Source of the DNA: Devosia ginsengisoli
GTDB taxonomy: Bacteria > Pseudomonadota > Alphaproteobacteria > Rhizobiales > Devosiaceae
NCBI RefSeq assembly: GCF_024707105.1
Contig: NZ_JANQAJ010000011.1
Coordinates: forward strand, 755,488 to 819,487
DNA length: 64,000 nt
Direction of reading: 5' to 3'
Made by a program: the position numbers and the translations under genes. The notes under the pieces are model-generated. The model searched no databases, was not told where the DNA came from, and saw only the letters and a list, made by a program, of their open reading frames with translations. Positions 33,786 through 42,486 of this stretch are shown here, one piece after another (within the stretch, counting starts at the first letter, position 1; every line of letters begins with the position of its first letter).

Positions 33786-34648
33786 CCGGCATGTTCAGCG
33801 TCTTCCGCGACCTCATTCGCTATAATCTCGAATTCGCCATCGGCGTCGTGCTGGTGACGGTCGTGCTGATCTTCGCCGGCCTCAGCTTCGTCTCGCCAGT
33901 CGACCCGATCACCATCTATGCGGCGATCCCCGACATGCCGCCCAGCGCACAATACTGGTTCGGCACGAATTCGCGGGGACAGGACCTGTTCTGGCAGATG
34001 ACCTTCGCGCTGCGGAACACGCTCACCTTCGGTCTCACCGTGGCGCTGATTTCCCGCGTCATAGCCATCGCCGTGGGACTGGCGGCCGGTTATCTCGGGG
34101 GCTGGGTGGACCGGGTGCTGATGTTCTTCTGCGACATCTTCGTCGCCATTCCCATCTTTCCCATCCTCATTCTTTTCTACTTCGTGCTGCGCAGTGACAT
34201 GAACACGATGAACCTGGCGCTGATCATGGCCAGTTTCGGCTGGCCTTTCGATGCCCGCCTGATCCGTTCGGTGGCGGTGGGGCTGCGGCATCGGGAATTT
34301 ACCCGGCATGCCGTATTTGCCGGCATGTCGGCACCGAAGATCATGCTGGAAGAGCATCTGCCCTATGTGATGCCCATCATCTTTTCGACGGCCATGGCCA
34401 ATATGATCTGGTCGATCGGGCTCGAGGTCACGCTGGCGGTGCTGGGCTTCACCAATCTCAACATCCCCACGATCGGCACAGCAATCTATTGGGCCAATAA
34501 CCATTCGGCCATGATTGTGGGCGTGTGGTGGTGGATCCTGATCCCCGTGATCATCGTGGTGCTGCTGTTCATCGGGCTGTTCCTGCTGGCGGTGTCGCTC
34601 AACGAATATATCGACCCACGCAGCCGGCTGCGGAGGATGGGGGCATGA
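33782..34648 (+). CDS. ABC importer permease (OppC/DppC type), arabinan locus
   Basis: 288 aa. First helix FAIGVVLVTVVLIFAGLSFV, then a shorter periplasmic part than the uronate-locus OppC, the motif YWFGTNSRGQDLFWQMTFAL and the coupling loop HAVFAGMSAPKIMLEEHLP. It ends SLNEYIDPRSRLRRMGA. Start is GTG 33782 overlapping the previous stop, or ATG 33791; no ribosome site distinguishes them. The stop overlaps the ATPase start (ATGA). Confidence 0.92.
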   Translation: MTGMFSVFRDLIRYNLEFAIGVVLVTVVLIFAGLSFVSPVDPITIYAAIPDMPPSAQYWFGTNSRGQDLFWQMTFALRNTLTFGLTVALISRVIAIAVGLAAGYLGGWVDRVLMFFCDIFVAIPIFPILILFYFVLRSDMNTMNLALIMASFGWPFDARLIRSVAVGLRHREFTRHAVFAGMSAPKIMLEEHLPYVMPIIFSTAMANMIWSIGLEVTLAVLGFTNLNIPTIGTAIYWANNHSAMIVGVWWWILIPVIIVVLLFIGLFLLAVSLNEYIDPRSRLRRMGA

Positions 34649-35682
34649 GCGACGATCTGCTGAAGGTCGAGGGCCTCAAGGCCTATTACCAGATGAACTA
34701 TTTCGGCGTGCGGCGCGAAGTGCGGGCGGTGGACGACATCACCATGTCCATCCGGCGCAACGAAATCTACGGCATTGCCGGGGAGAGTTCGTCGGGCAAG
34801 ACGAGTTTCATCAAGGTGCTGGCGGCGGCGATACGGCCGCCGATGCGGATCGTCGATGGCTCGGTGAAATACGAATTCAAGGGCCTTGCGGTGGATGTGG
34901 CGACGGCCACGCCAGAGCAGATCGAGGCGATGCGCTGGAAGCATCTGAGCTACATCATGCAGGGCTCGATGAGCGTGCTCAATCCGATACGGCGGATCGG
35001 GAGGACGTTCGAGGATTTCGCGGCACGGCCGCTGGGGCTGCGGGGCGCGGCGTTCCGACAGCGGGTGATCGGGCATCTGGAGCGGCTGAAACTGCCGGCG
35101 GATGTGCTCAATGCCTATCCGCATGAACTCTCGGGCGGGATGCGGCAGAGGGTGACGATCGGGCTGGCGACGGTGTGCCACCCCGAATTCATCATCGCGG
35201 ACGAGCCGACCACGGCGCTCGACGTGGTGGTGCAGAAGGAAGTGCTGGGGCTGATCCGTGAAATCCAGCAGGATATGGGGTCGTCCGTCGTGTTCGTGAC
35301 GCATGACATGAGCGTGCATGCCAATATGACCGACCGGGTCGGCATCATCTATGCCGGGCGGCTGGTGGAGGAAGGGCCGACGCGGCAGATGTTCTTTGCG
35401 CCCAAGCATCCCTATACGGCGCATCTGGTGGCGAGCCTGCCGCGGATCGGGGATACGGCGCAGCGCCCGGCGCTGGAGGGGCGGCCACCGAACCTGGCCG
35501 AGCCGCCGGCGGGATGCCGGTTCCATCCGCGGTGTCCGCTGGCGGTGGACAAATGCAAGACCGAGGTGCCGCCGCTGGTCGATGTGGCCAATGACCATCG
35601 CAGCGCCTGCTGGCGCTCGGCGGATGTGCAGCCGCTGGTGGCGCCGCAGGCACCGCAGGCCGCGCGGGGGGTGATGGCATGA
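34645..35682 (+). CDS. ABC importer ATP-binding protein (DppD type), arabinan locus
   Basis: 345 aa. Walker A is GESSSGKTS, a slight variant of the usual GESGSGKS; the signature [14 protein letters not shown] and Walker [16 protein letters not shown] are intact. The C-terminal oligopeptide-type extension PAGCRFHPRCPLAVDKC carries the cysteine cluster that in some family members binds an Fe-S centre. ATG 34645 overlaps the permease stop. It pairs with the second ATPase at 35679. Confidence 0.92.
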   Translation: MSDDLLKVEGLKAYYQMNYFGVRREVRAVDDITMSIRRNEIYGIAGESSSGKTSFIKVLAAAIRPPMRIVDGSVKYEFKGLAVDVATATPEQIEAMRWKHLSYIMQGSMSVLNPIRRIGRTFEDFAARPLGLRGAAFRQRVIGHLERLKLPADVLNAYPHELSGGMRQRVTIGLATVCHPEFIIADEPTTALDVVVQKEVLGLIREIQQDMGSSVVFVTHDMSVHANMTDRVGIIYAGRLVEEGPTRQMFFAPKHPYTAHLVASLPRIGDTAQRPALEGRPPNLAEPPAGCRFHPRCPLAVDKCKTEVPPLVDVANDHRSACWRSADVQPLVAPQAPQAARGVMA

Positions 35683-36590
35683 CGACGCTACTGGATGTGC
35701 GCGACGTATCCAAGCGCTTCACCATGGGCGGGTTGCTGAGCCGCAAGGTGGTTGCGGCGGTGCAGGATGCGAGCCTGTCGCTTGATGTCGAGACGCCGGA
35801 AATCTTCACCATTATCGGGGAGTCGGGCTCGGGCAAGACGACGCTGGCGCGGATGATTTTAGGTCTGGAACTGCCGACATCGGGGGAGATCAGCTTTCGC
35901 GGCAAGACGGTGAGCCAACGGGTGAGCCGGCAGGAGCGGCTGGATTTCATGGCCAATGTGCAGCCGGTGTTCCAGAACCCGTTCGAGGCATTCAATCCGC
36001 TGAAGCGCATCGACCGGTATCTCGAGGCGACGGCGGCGCGGTTTCTGAAGCTGAGCCAGCGGGACGATCTCGATGCGGCGATGGACGGGGCCTTGCAGAA
36101 GGTGGGGTTGAGCCTGGTCGAAGTGCGGGGGCGCTATCCGCATGAGCTGAGCGGCGGACAATTGCAGCGGGCGGCCATTGCGCGGGCGCTGATCCCCAAT
36201 CCGCCGCTGCTGGTGGCGGACGAGCCGGTCAGCATGGTGGATGCGAGCCTGCGGATGAGCATCGTCAACCTGCTCAAGAGCCTGCGCGACGATTTCGGGG
36301 TGTCGGTGATCTACATCACGCATGACCTGGCGACGGCCTATTATATTTCCAACCGGCTGATCATCATGCAGCGCGGGCGGATCGTGGAAATGGGCGATGC
36401 GCGGACGGTGCTGGATAATCCGGAACATCCCTATTCGCGGCTGCTGAAGGCGAGTGTGCTGAGCACGGAGGATGCGGGCGCGGGGAAGCTGGCGACCGAC
36501 CCTGGCATGGTGAAGCTGGCGGGGGAACTGGTCGGCAAGGCCGGGCGGCTGGTGGACCGAGCGGATGGGCGGATGGTGCGGGTGTATTGA
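35679..36590 (+). CDS. ABC importer ATP-binding protein (DppF type), arabinan locus
   Basis: 303 aa. Walker [14 protein letters not shown]-loop VQPVFQNPFEAFNPL, signature LSGGQLQRAAIARAL and Walker B LLVADEPVSMVDASLRM; the VDAS in place of LDVS is common in the sugar-linked branch. It ends with GGRLVDRADGRMVRVY-like text without the Cys-rich extension. Last gene of the operon; ATG 35679 overlaps the stop of the preceding ATPase gene. Confidence 0.92.
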   Translation: MTTLLDVRDVSKRFTMGGLLSRKVVAAVQDASLSLDVETPEIFTIIGESGSGKTTLARMILGLELPTSGEISFRGKTVSQRVSRQERLDFMANVQPVFQNPFEAFNPLKRIDRYLEATAARFLKLSQRDDLDAAMDGALQKVGLSLVEVRGRYPHELSGGQLQRAAIARALIPNPPLLVADEPVSMVDASLRMSIVNLLKSLRDDFGVSVIYITHDLATAYYISNRLIIMQRGRIVEMGDARTVLDNPEHPYSRLLKASVLSTEDAGAGKLATDPGMVKLAGELVGKAGRLVDRADGRMVRVY

Positions 36591-36659
36591 GGTGAGGCGA
36601 AGGCGCGCCCCTGCTAAGGGCGCAGTAGAGCGGCCATGGCGTTTGGCATGGGATAGCGC

Positions 36660-36732
36660 AGAACCCCTCACCCTGACCTTCCGCTGAACGCGTCAGGTCG
36701 TCCCTCTCCCACAAGGGGCGAGGGGTGGCTCC
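36660..36732. repeat. GC-rich palindromic repeat (CCCCTCACCCTGACC … GGGGCGAGGGGTGG type)
   Basis: AACCCCTCACCCTGACCTTC opens the element and CAAGGGGCGAGGGGTGGCTC closes it, so the two ends are inverted. Text of the same type occurs at 45757-45800. It lies between convergent genes. Confidence 0.6.
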
Positions 36733-36761
36733 ACTCCCCGGCGAGCAACGGCTCCGCTGCG

Positions 36762-37277
36762 TTAAGGACGAGACCGCTCCAGCAGGATGGGGGTGTGTTC
36801 GCCGTATTGGCCGCGGGCGTATTCGGTGTAGCCGAGTTTTTGGGCCAGTTTGAGCGAGGGCGTGTTGTCGGGGTGGATCATGCAGACCGTGCGGGGCATG
36901 GTCTGGTCGGCCCAGGCGAGGACGGCTGTCAGCGCTTCCTGGGCGAGGCCCCTGCCCTGATATTGCGGCAGCATGACCCAGCCGGCTTCGGGCGTATCGC
37001 CGAAGGGCGGGACGAGGTTGCGACGGAAATCGGCGAGGCCGAATTCGCCGACCACGGCGCCGGTTTCCCTGGCTGTGACCAGGAAATATCCGTAACCGAG
37101 CAGTTGCCAATGGCCGGCATAGGCCAGGATGCGGCGCCAGGTTTCGTCCGGGGCCGAGGGGCGGCCGCCGATAAAACGGGTCACGTCGGGGTCGGCCCAG
37201 AGCGTGCAGCAGGCGGGGAAATCGGCCGTTGTGTGCGCGCGGAGGATGAGGCGGGGCGTGGTGAGGGTTGGGGTCAT
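36762..37277 (-). CDS. GNAT-family N-acetyltransferase (RimJ/RimL type)
   Basis: 171 aa. Starts with the RimJ-like TPTLTTPRLILRAHTTADFP; the acetyl-CoA loop is LPQYQGRGLAQEALTAVLAW (Q/RxxGxG/A, about residues 103-122), and HPDNTPSLKLAQKLGYTE is the C-terminal family signature. Such enzymes acetylate the N-terminus of a protein, an antibiotic or a small amine; the substrate is not evident. It follows the M24 peptidase gene on the same strand but is separated from it by 220 bases holding repeats, so a separate transcript is possible. Confidence 0.85.
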   Translation of the reverse strand: MTPTLTTPRLILRAHTTADFPACCTLWADPDVTRFIGGRPSAPDETWRRILAYAGHWQLLGYGYFLVTARETGAVVGEFGLADFRRNLVPPFGDTPEAGWVMLPQYQGRGLAQEALTAVLAWADQTMPRTVCMIHPDNTPSLKLAQKLGYTEYARGQYGEHTPILLERSRP

Positions 37278-37293
37278 GGGAGTCTTTCCTTGG

Positions 37294-37340
37294 GGATACC
37301 CCCTCCTAGCCTCCCTCTGACAGGGGGAGGAAGCTGGCCG
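37294..37340. repeat. Palindromic repeat, 'CCTCCTAGCC' family
   Basis: GGGATACCCCCTCCTAGCCT then CCCTCTGACAGGGGGAGG; same family as 28740 and 45617, just upstream of the acetyltransferase gene. Confidence 0.8.
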
Positions 37341-37370
37341 GTGGATGAGCGGGGAGTGCCCCTACTCGAT

Positions 37371-37456
37371 CGTCATCCTCGGGCTTGACCCGAGGACACT
37401 TCAGTTTGCCGGCGCTCCGCAAGTGCAGGGCCCTCGGGTCAAGCCCGAGGGTGACG
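37371..37456. repeat. Composite inverted repeat (CCTCGGGCTTGACCCGAGG pair), copy 1
   Basis: CCTCGGGCTTGACCCGAGG at 37377-37395 and, inverted, CCTCGGGTCAAGCCCGAGG at 37432-37450. Each unit is itself a hairpin, and the two face each other over a 36-base spacer. The same composite is found at 56311-56397. REP/BIME-like. Confidence 0.8.
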
Positions 37457-37496
37457 GCTGGTGGGTGGAGAGGGCTTACCTGCCCAGTCCCGTCCT

Positions 37497-38597
37497 CTAT
37501 CCACCAGCCACTGCCGTGCGCGGCATATCCGAGAGGATTTCGGCTTGGCCGTTGCGGATGATGACGATGTCTTCGAGGCGGAGGCCGTACTGGCCCTGCA
37601 GGTAGATGCCGGGCTCGATGGAGAAGCACATGCCGTCTTCGAGCACGGTGTCCGAGGTGGCGGTGATGTAGGGGGTTTCGTGGATGTCGATGCCCAGGCC
37701 GTGGCCGGTGCGGTGGAGGAAATTGGGACCGTAGCCGGCCGAGGTGATGACGTCGCGGGCGGCCTTGTCGACGTCGCTGGCCCTGGCGCCGGGTTTTGCG
37801 GCTTTGATGGCGGCTTCGACGGCGCGGTCGAGGATGGAATGGATCTGGCCGAAACCTTCGGGGGCGGAGCCGAGGTAGCCGACGCGGGTCATGTCGGAGG
37901 GATAGCCATAAATGCGGGCGCCGGTATCGATGAGGACGGCGTCGCCATCCCTGAGTTTCGTATCGCCGGTGTGGTGATGGGGAAAAGCGCCGTTGGGGCC
38001 GAAGCAGACCGAGCAGAATTCGGTGGTGGCGCCATGGGCCTTGTAGAAATCGCGGATGACGGTGGCGACTTCGCGTTCGGTAATGCCGGGACGGAGGGCA
38101 GCGAAGCCGGCTTTCATGGCGGCATCGTTGAGGACGGCCGACTTCTTGAGCGCGTCGTATTCGGCGTCGTCCTTGCGGGAACGGAGATAGCCGACCGTGT
38201 CCTGGGTAAAGCGGCGATGCGCGCCGGGCAGCGCATCGAGGACGAGGAGGGCAAAGTCGGCGCGCATGGTTTCGTCGAGCACGATGGAGGGGCTGATGCG
38301 CGGCGCGCCAGTAGCGTCGATCAGCGCTTCGAGCGCGGCATGGGGGCCATCGGCATCGGCCCAGGGGAAGAAGGGCAGATTGGTGTGCTGGCGGGCGCTG
38401 TCGACATTGAGCGCGGGCATGAGGAAGCCGGCATAGGTGGGCGAGACCATGAGGAGCACGGGGCGCTCATCGCCGTGGGGCGAGAGATCGGCCAGGTAGA
38501 GCATGTGGCTGGAGGGGCCGATGACCACGAGGTCGGTGCTCGTGGCGGCCATGCGGGCGCGGAGATTGGCGAGGCGGGTGGTGAGGGTGGCGTTCAT
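37497..38597 (-). CDS. Xaa-Pro aminopeptidase-like M24 metallopeptidase
   Basis: 366 aa. An N-terminal creatinase-like domain (about 1-135) is followed by the pita-bread catalytic domain. All five metal ligands can be seen: D in AVLIDTGARIYG, D in YPSDMTRVG, H in HRTGHGLGIDIHE, E in CFSIEPGIYL and E in GLRLEDIVII. It cleaves Xaa-Pro dipeptides or the N-terminal residue before proline. The gene follows the dipeptide-binding protein gene on the same strand, so it probably processes imported peptides. No signal peptide, so cytoplasmic. The ribosome site in front of the ATG at 38597 is weak, with repeats just upstream. Confidence 0.92.
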   Translation of the reverse strand: MNATLTTRLANLRARMAATSTDLVVIGPSSHMLYLADLSPHGDERPVLLMVSPTYAGFLMPALNVDSARQHTNLPFFPWADADGPHAALEALIDATGAPRISPSIVLDETMRADFALLVLDALPGAHRRFTQDTVGYLRSRKDDAEYDALKKSAVLNDAAMKAGFAALRPGITEREVATVIRDFYKAHGATTEFCSVCFGPNGAFPHHHTGDTKLRDGDAVLIDTGARIYGYPSDMTRVGYLGSAPEGFGQIHSILDRAVEAAIKAAKPGARASDVDKAARDVITSAGYGPNFLHRTGHGLGIDIHETPYITATSDTVLEDGMCFSIEPGIYLQGQYGLRLEDIVIIRNGQAEILSDMPRTAVAGG

Positions 38598-38619
38598 GGG
38601 GATGCTCTGTTTTTGAGAG

Positions 38620-38740
38620 GATACCCCCTCCTAGCCTCCCCCTGATAGGGGGAGGAATCTGGCCGGTGGTTGAGGCCAACGGGTGCCACATTCACAAGGC
38701 GGTTCCTCCCCCTTTCAGGGGGAGGCCAGGAGGGGGTATT
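38620..38740. repeat. Two inverted copies of the 'CCTCCTAGCC' palindromic repeat
   Basis: A forward copy (38620-38660, GGATACCCCCTCCTAGCCTC…) and a reverse copy (38700-38740, …GGAGGCCAGGAGGGGGTATT) face each other over about 40 bases. Same composite arrangement as at 49927-50044. It separates the peptidase from the binding-protein gene. Confidence 0.85.
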
Positions 38741-38795
38741 CTTGAATGGACAGGAGCCGGGCTGGAGGAGGTAGCCCGGCTCCTGGACTGCCGCC

Positions 38796-40382
38796 TTAGT
38801 CCTTGGTGACCAGGCGATAGTAGACGAAGTCGGAGGTGGCGCCGTTGACGTAGCCTTCGACATTGTTGGCCATGGCGATGGTCAAGGCCGCCTGGAACAT
38901 GATGACGATCGGCGAATTGGCCTGGGCTTCCTTCTGGATCGCGATGTAGTCCTCGTTGCGCTTGGCCTGGTCGGCTTCGGCGAGGGCTGCGGTGACCTGA
39001 TCGTTCAGTTCCTGGGGCACGGCCCAGGCGTTGCGCCAGGTGGTGGTGGCCGTGAAATTATCGTCGGAATTGTCCGAATTGTAGGCGAAGGCCTTGGCGT
39101 TGGAGTGGGGATCCATGAAGTCCGGGCCCCAATAGAGCAGCATAGCCTGGTGCGTGCGGTCACGATACTTGGTGATGACCTGGGCGCCGGTGCCGGGCAG
39201 GATGTCGAAATTGATGCCGGCTTCGGCGAAAGTGGCCTGCAGGGACTGGGCCATGTCGGTGAAGGGCGCCGAATTGATCACGTCGAGCGTGACGTTGATC
39301 GGCGTCTCGATACCGGCATCGGCCAGGATCTGCTTGGCCTTTTCGACGTCGAGCGAATAGGGCGTCTCGTCATAGGAACCGGGGAAGCCCTTGGGCCAGA
39401 AAGCCTGGTGGATTTCCATCTGGCCCTTGAGGAAGGACTGGGTCATGCCGTCGTAATCGACCAGGTAACGGGCCGCTTCCCATACGGCCGGAGGCGTGAG
39501 GGATTCGGTCTTCTGGTTGAAGGAGAGGAAGTGGACGGCGGCCTGTGGGTAGGTCTCGACCTTGACACTATCGGCCGGGAGGCCGGCGATCTGGTCGGGG
39601 GTGAGGTTCTTGGCGAGGTCGATGTCGCCCGAGGTCAGCAGGAGCTGCTGGGTGGCGGCTTCGGCAACGTGGCGGATGATGACCGACTTCATGGCCGGCG
39701 CGCCGCGGAAGTAGCTCTCATTGGCGGTGAGGCGGACGATTTCGGCCGGGCGATAATCGGACATGACGAAGGGGCCCGAACCGGCGGAATGCGTATTGAG
39801 CCAGGCATTGCCGAGGTCTTCGCCTTCGGCATGTTCCATGACGAGGACTTCGTCGACGATGGAGGCCGGGCGCGAGGCCAGCACGTTCAGCACGAAGGCG
39901 GAGGAGAAATCGCCCTCGTATTTCACCACGACCTTGCCATCGGCAATGGTGACCATGTCGGCGATATTCTCGGGGGTCCAGCCGAGCTGGGCGAGAATGA
40001 AGGCCGGGGTGAGGTTGAGCTTGATGACGCGGGAGAAGGAGAAGACCACGTCTTCCGGACGCACCGGATTGCCCGAGGCGAAACTGGCGTCGCGCAGGGT
40101 GAAGGTGATGGTCTTGGCAGCGTCATCGGCCACCCACTCGCTGGCGAGGCCGGCGGCGAGGACCGTGGTGTCTTCGGCTTCGTAGCCGACGAGACGGTCA
40201 TAGACGTTGGTGTTGATCTCGCCGGAGGTGAATTCATAGGCCTGGGCGGGATCGAGCGCGACGATGTCGTCGATATTCTGGGCGATGACCAGGGCATCGG
40301 CGGGAGTAGCGGCATAGACGGCGCCGGCTGCCAGAGGCAGCGACAATGCGGTAGCGAGCAGTGCAGCCCGGAAGAGCTTCAT
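38796..40382 (-). CDS. Family-5 (dipeptide-type) solute-binding protein
   Basis: 528 aa periplasmic protein. Signal peptide MKLFRAALLATALSLPLAAGAVYA. SBP_bac_5 landmarks: ALDPAQAYEFTSGEINTNVY (N-terminal signature), FTLRDASFASGNPVRPEDVV and VWEAARYLVDYDGMTQSFL. The length is normal for DppA-like peptide binders. AAGGAG precedes the ATG at 40382. Its gene overlaps the XRE-cupin regulator stop (ATGA), and the matching permease and ATPase genes are divergent at 41187-44971. With the M24 peptidase downstream, proline-containing di- or tripeptides are a likely cargo. Confidence 0.9.
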   Translation of the reverse strand: MKLFRAALLATALSLPLAAGAVYAATPADALVIAQNIDDIVALDPAQAYEFTSGEINTNVYDRLVGYEAEDTTVLAAGLASEWVADDAAKTITFTLRDASFASGNPVRPEDVVFSFSRVIKLNLTPAFILAQLGWTPENIADMVTIADGKVVVKYEGDFSSAFVLNVLASRPASIVDEVLVMEHAEGEDLGNAWLNTHSAGSGPFVMSDYRPAEIVRLTANESYFRGAPAMKSVIIRHVAEAATQQLLLTSGDIDLAKNLTPDQIAGLPADSVKVETYPQAAVHFLSFNQKTESLTPPAVWEAARYLVDYDGMTQSFLKGQMEIHQAFWPKGFPGSYDETPYSLDVEKAKQILADAGIETPINVTLDVINSAPFTDMAQSLQATFAEAGINFDILPGTGAQVITKYRDRTHQAMLLYWGPDFMDPHSNAKAFAYNSDNSDDNFTATTTWRNAWAVPQELNDQVTAALAEADQAKRNEDYIAIQKEAQANSPIVIMFQAALTIAMANNVEGYVNGATSDFVYYRLVTKD

Positions 40383-41056
40383 GAGCGTTTCTCCTTGTTG
40401 ACTATCTTCTTGTTCTTCACCGGCTCGGGGCCGGGTTTTGCCACCGCGACGGCCTGCCGGGGCGGCTTGGCCGAGGAGCGGAAGAGGGTGAGCGTGCCGG
40501 TCCAGAGGAGGCGCGCCGGCTGGTCGGTATGGTTGGACCAGGAATGGGGGCGATTGCCCCGGAAATGCAGGCTGTCGCCGGCATTCATCAGCATTTCCTC
40601 GCCATCGAGGCGCTGGGTGATGGCGCCTTCGAGCACGTAGAGGATTTCCTCGCCCTCATGGGCCACCGTTTCGGAGCGGTAGCCCGGCGGAACGGTCATG
40701 ATGAAGCTGGAGAGCTGGTTGCCGGGGAATTCGGTGCCAAGGCGCTCATAGACGATGGAGGAACCGTCGAGCGAGAAGCGATTGCGCTCATTGGCGCGGG
40801 TCAGCGCGGTCTGCGCCGTGGGGGCGGAAACGAAGTAGTCGATGCCGACGCCGAGGGCGCGGGCAATGCCGGCCAGAGTGCCCAGGGAAGGCGTAGCGTG
40901 GTCACGCTCGACCTGGCTGAGATAGCCGACAGAAACATCAGCGGCCTTGCCGAGGGATTCCAGCGTCATATGCTGCTGGCGGCGGCGGGCACGAATGAGA
41001 GCACCCACTTTGGGATGCCCTTCCAGTTCCGACTTTGCCAGTGCTGCGCCCGCCAT
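40379..41056 (-). CDS. XRE-family regulator with cupin sensor domain
   Basis: 225 aa from ATG 41056. HTH_3 (about residues 17-75: LIRARRRQQHMTLESLGKAA, SVGYLSQVERDHATPSLGTL) is followed by a cupin_2 barrel (about 130-195: HEGEEILYVLEGAITQRLDG, LHFRGNRPHSWSNH). The C-terminus is basic (KNKKIVNKEKRS). Such regulators sense small metabolites through the cupin and act near amine and peptide genes. It is cotranscribed with the binding protein and divergent from the permease operon, so it probably controls both. TTG 41068 and GTG 41065 are other possible starts. Confidence 0.88.
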   Translation of the reverse strand: MAGAALAKSELEGHPKVGALIRARRRQQHMTLESLGKAADVSVGYLSQVERDHATPSLGTLAGIARALGVGIDYFVSAPTAQTALTRANERNRFSLDGSSIVYERLGTEFPGNQLSSFIMTVPPGYRSETVAHEGEEILYVLEGAITQRLDGEEMLMNAGDSLHFRGNRPHSWSNHTDQPARLLWTGTLTLFRSSAKPPRQAVAVAKPGPEPVKNKKIVNKEKRS

Positions 41057-41186
41057 CCGTCCCACCAAAATTTTTTTGATATAAGCAAAGTTTTCTGTAT
41101 GGTGGAAGCGAAATGTGAAGGGTTAAGGGTCTGCAAGAGAGTCATCTTGCGGACGTAGTGTACTGTTTTCGTTAGGGGATTTTTGC

Positions 41187-42260
41187 TTGAGCATCGAGCC
41201 GCAGATTGCTGTCTCCCCTGCCCCGACTTCGTCGCAAGGACGCAGGCTGGGCCGTGGCGTTTCGGCGGTGCTGGGCTTTGTCGTCACGGTTTTCCTCACC
41301 TTTCTGGGGCTGCTGGCCATCACCTTCTTCATCGGGCGGGTGATCCCCATCGACCCGGTACTGTCAGTGGTGGGCGACCGGGCGACGCCTGCCGTCTACG
41401 AGGCGGCCAAGGTGCAGATGGGGCTGGACCAGCCGTTGCCGATCCAGTTCTTCAATTATGTGGTGGGCGTGTTCTCGGGGGACCTGGGCAAATCGGTTTC
41501 GACCGGGCGTGCGGTGGTGGACGATCTCAGCCGGTTCTTTCCGGCGACGCTGGAAATGGCGACGATCGGCATTTTCATCGGCGTGGCTTTGGGCGTGCCG
41601 CTGGGGGTGATCGCGGCGAGCCGGCAGGGCTCGGTGGTAGACCAGGTGATCCGCGTGGTGGGGCTGCTGGGTTATTCCATGCCGGCCTTCTGGCTGGGGT
41701 TGGTGGGGCTGGCGCTGTTCTATGCGCGGCTGCGCTGGGTGGGCGGACCGGGGCGGCTCGACATTTTCTATGACGGGCTGGTGAGCCCGGTGACCGGGCT
41801 GATCCTGGTCGATAGCCTCTTGGCGGGCGAGGTGGACATTTTCTGGAATGCGGTGAGCCATCTCATTTTGCCCGCTTCGGTGCTGGGCTTTTTCAGCCTG
41901 GCCTATATCGCGCGCATGACGCGCAGCTTCATGCTGGACCAGTTGAGCCAGGAATTCGTGACCACGGCGCGCGTCAAGGGCGTGCCGGAGCGGGTGGTGA
42001 TCTGGCGGCATGCGTTCAATCCGATACGGGTGCCGCTGATTACGGTGATCGGGCTGAGCTATGCGGGGCTGCTCGAGGGATCGGTCATGATCGAGACGGT
42101 GTTTTCGTGGCCGGGGATCGGGAATTACCTGACCACGGCTTTGCTCAATGCGGACATGAATGCCGTGCTGGGCTCGACGCTGGTGATCGGGGCGGTGTTC
42201 ATCTTCATCAACAAGGTATCCGACGTGCTGTATCGGGTGCTTGATCCGAGGGCACGGTGA
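41187..42260 (+). CDS. Dipeptide ABC importer permease (DppB type)
   Basis: 357 aa, six predicted helices. FVVTVFLTFLGLLAITFFIG and VIPIDPVLSVVG make the OppB-like N-terminus; the coupling loop is TARVKGVPERVVIWRHAFNP (about residues 262-281); the end VLYRVLDPRAR is standard. TTG at 41187 is used as start: AGGGGA lies about 10 bases upstream, and no ATG or GTG is available near the expected N-terminus. The first 25 residues before helix 1 are polar. It lies 131 bases from the divergent XRE regulator. Confidence 0.92.
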   Translation: MSIEPQIAVSPAPTSSQGRRLGRGVSAVLGFVVTVFLTFLGLLAITFFIGRVIPIDPVLSVVGDRATPAVYEAAKVQMGLDQPLPIQFFNYVVGVFSGDLGKSVSTGRAVVDDLSRFFPATLEMATIGIFIGVALGVPLGVIAASRQGSVVDQVIRVVGLLGYSMPAFWLGLVGLALFYARLRWVGGPGRLDIFYDGLVSPVTGLILVDSLLAGEVDIFWNAVSHLILPASVLGFFSLAYIARMTRSFMLDQLSQEFVTTARVKGVPERVVIWRHAFNPIRVPLITVIGLSYAGLLEGSVMIETVFSWPGIGNYLTTALLNADMNAVLGSTLVIGAVFIFINKVSDVLYRVLDPRAR

Positions 42261-42486
42261 TGGGTTGTTCAAACGAACATCGTGGTCTCGGCGCGTTCGA
42301 CACCCCCTCCCTATCTCTGCTACGGCCCTGCGGGCCTAGCGGCGCTACCCTCCCCTCAAGGGGGAGGGTGACATCGGGGTTGGGGCGAGATGCCGTCATG
42401 CCCACCGTATCCACCTCCCCCCTTGAGGGGGAGGCAAGCAGAGCTTGGCGCGCAGCGCCTAGCGGCGCTCGGAGGGGGGTGCCGGC
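42261..42486. repeat. Repeat cluster between the two dipeptide permease genes
   Basis: Three GC-rich units in a row: GACACCCCCTCCCTATCTCT with GGCCCTGCGGGCC, then CCCTCCCCTCAAGGGGGAGGG, then CCTCCCCCCTTGAGGGGGAGG. They interrupt an operon whose other genes overlap or nearly touch. Confidence 0.75.
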
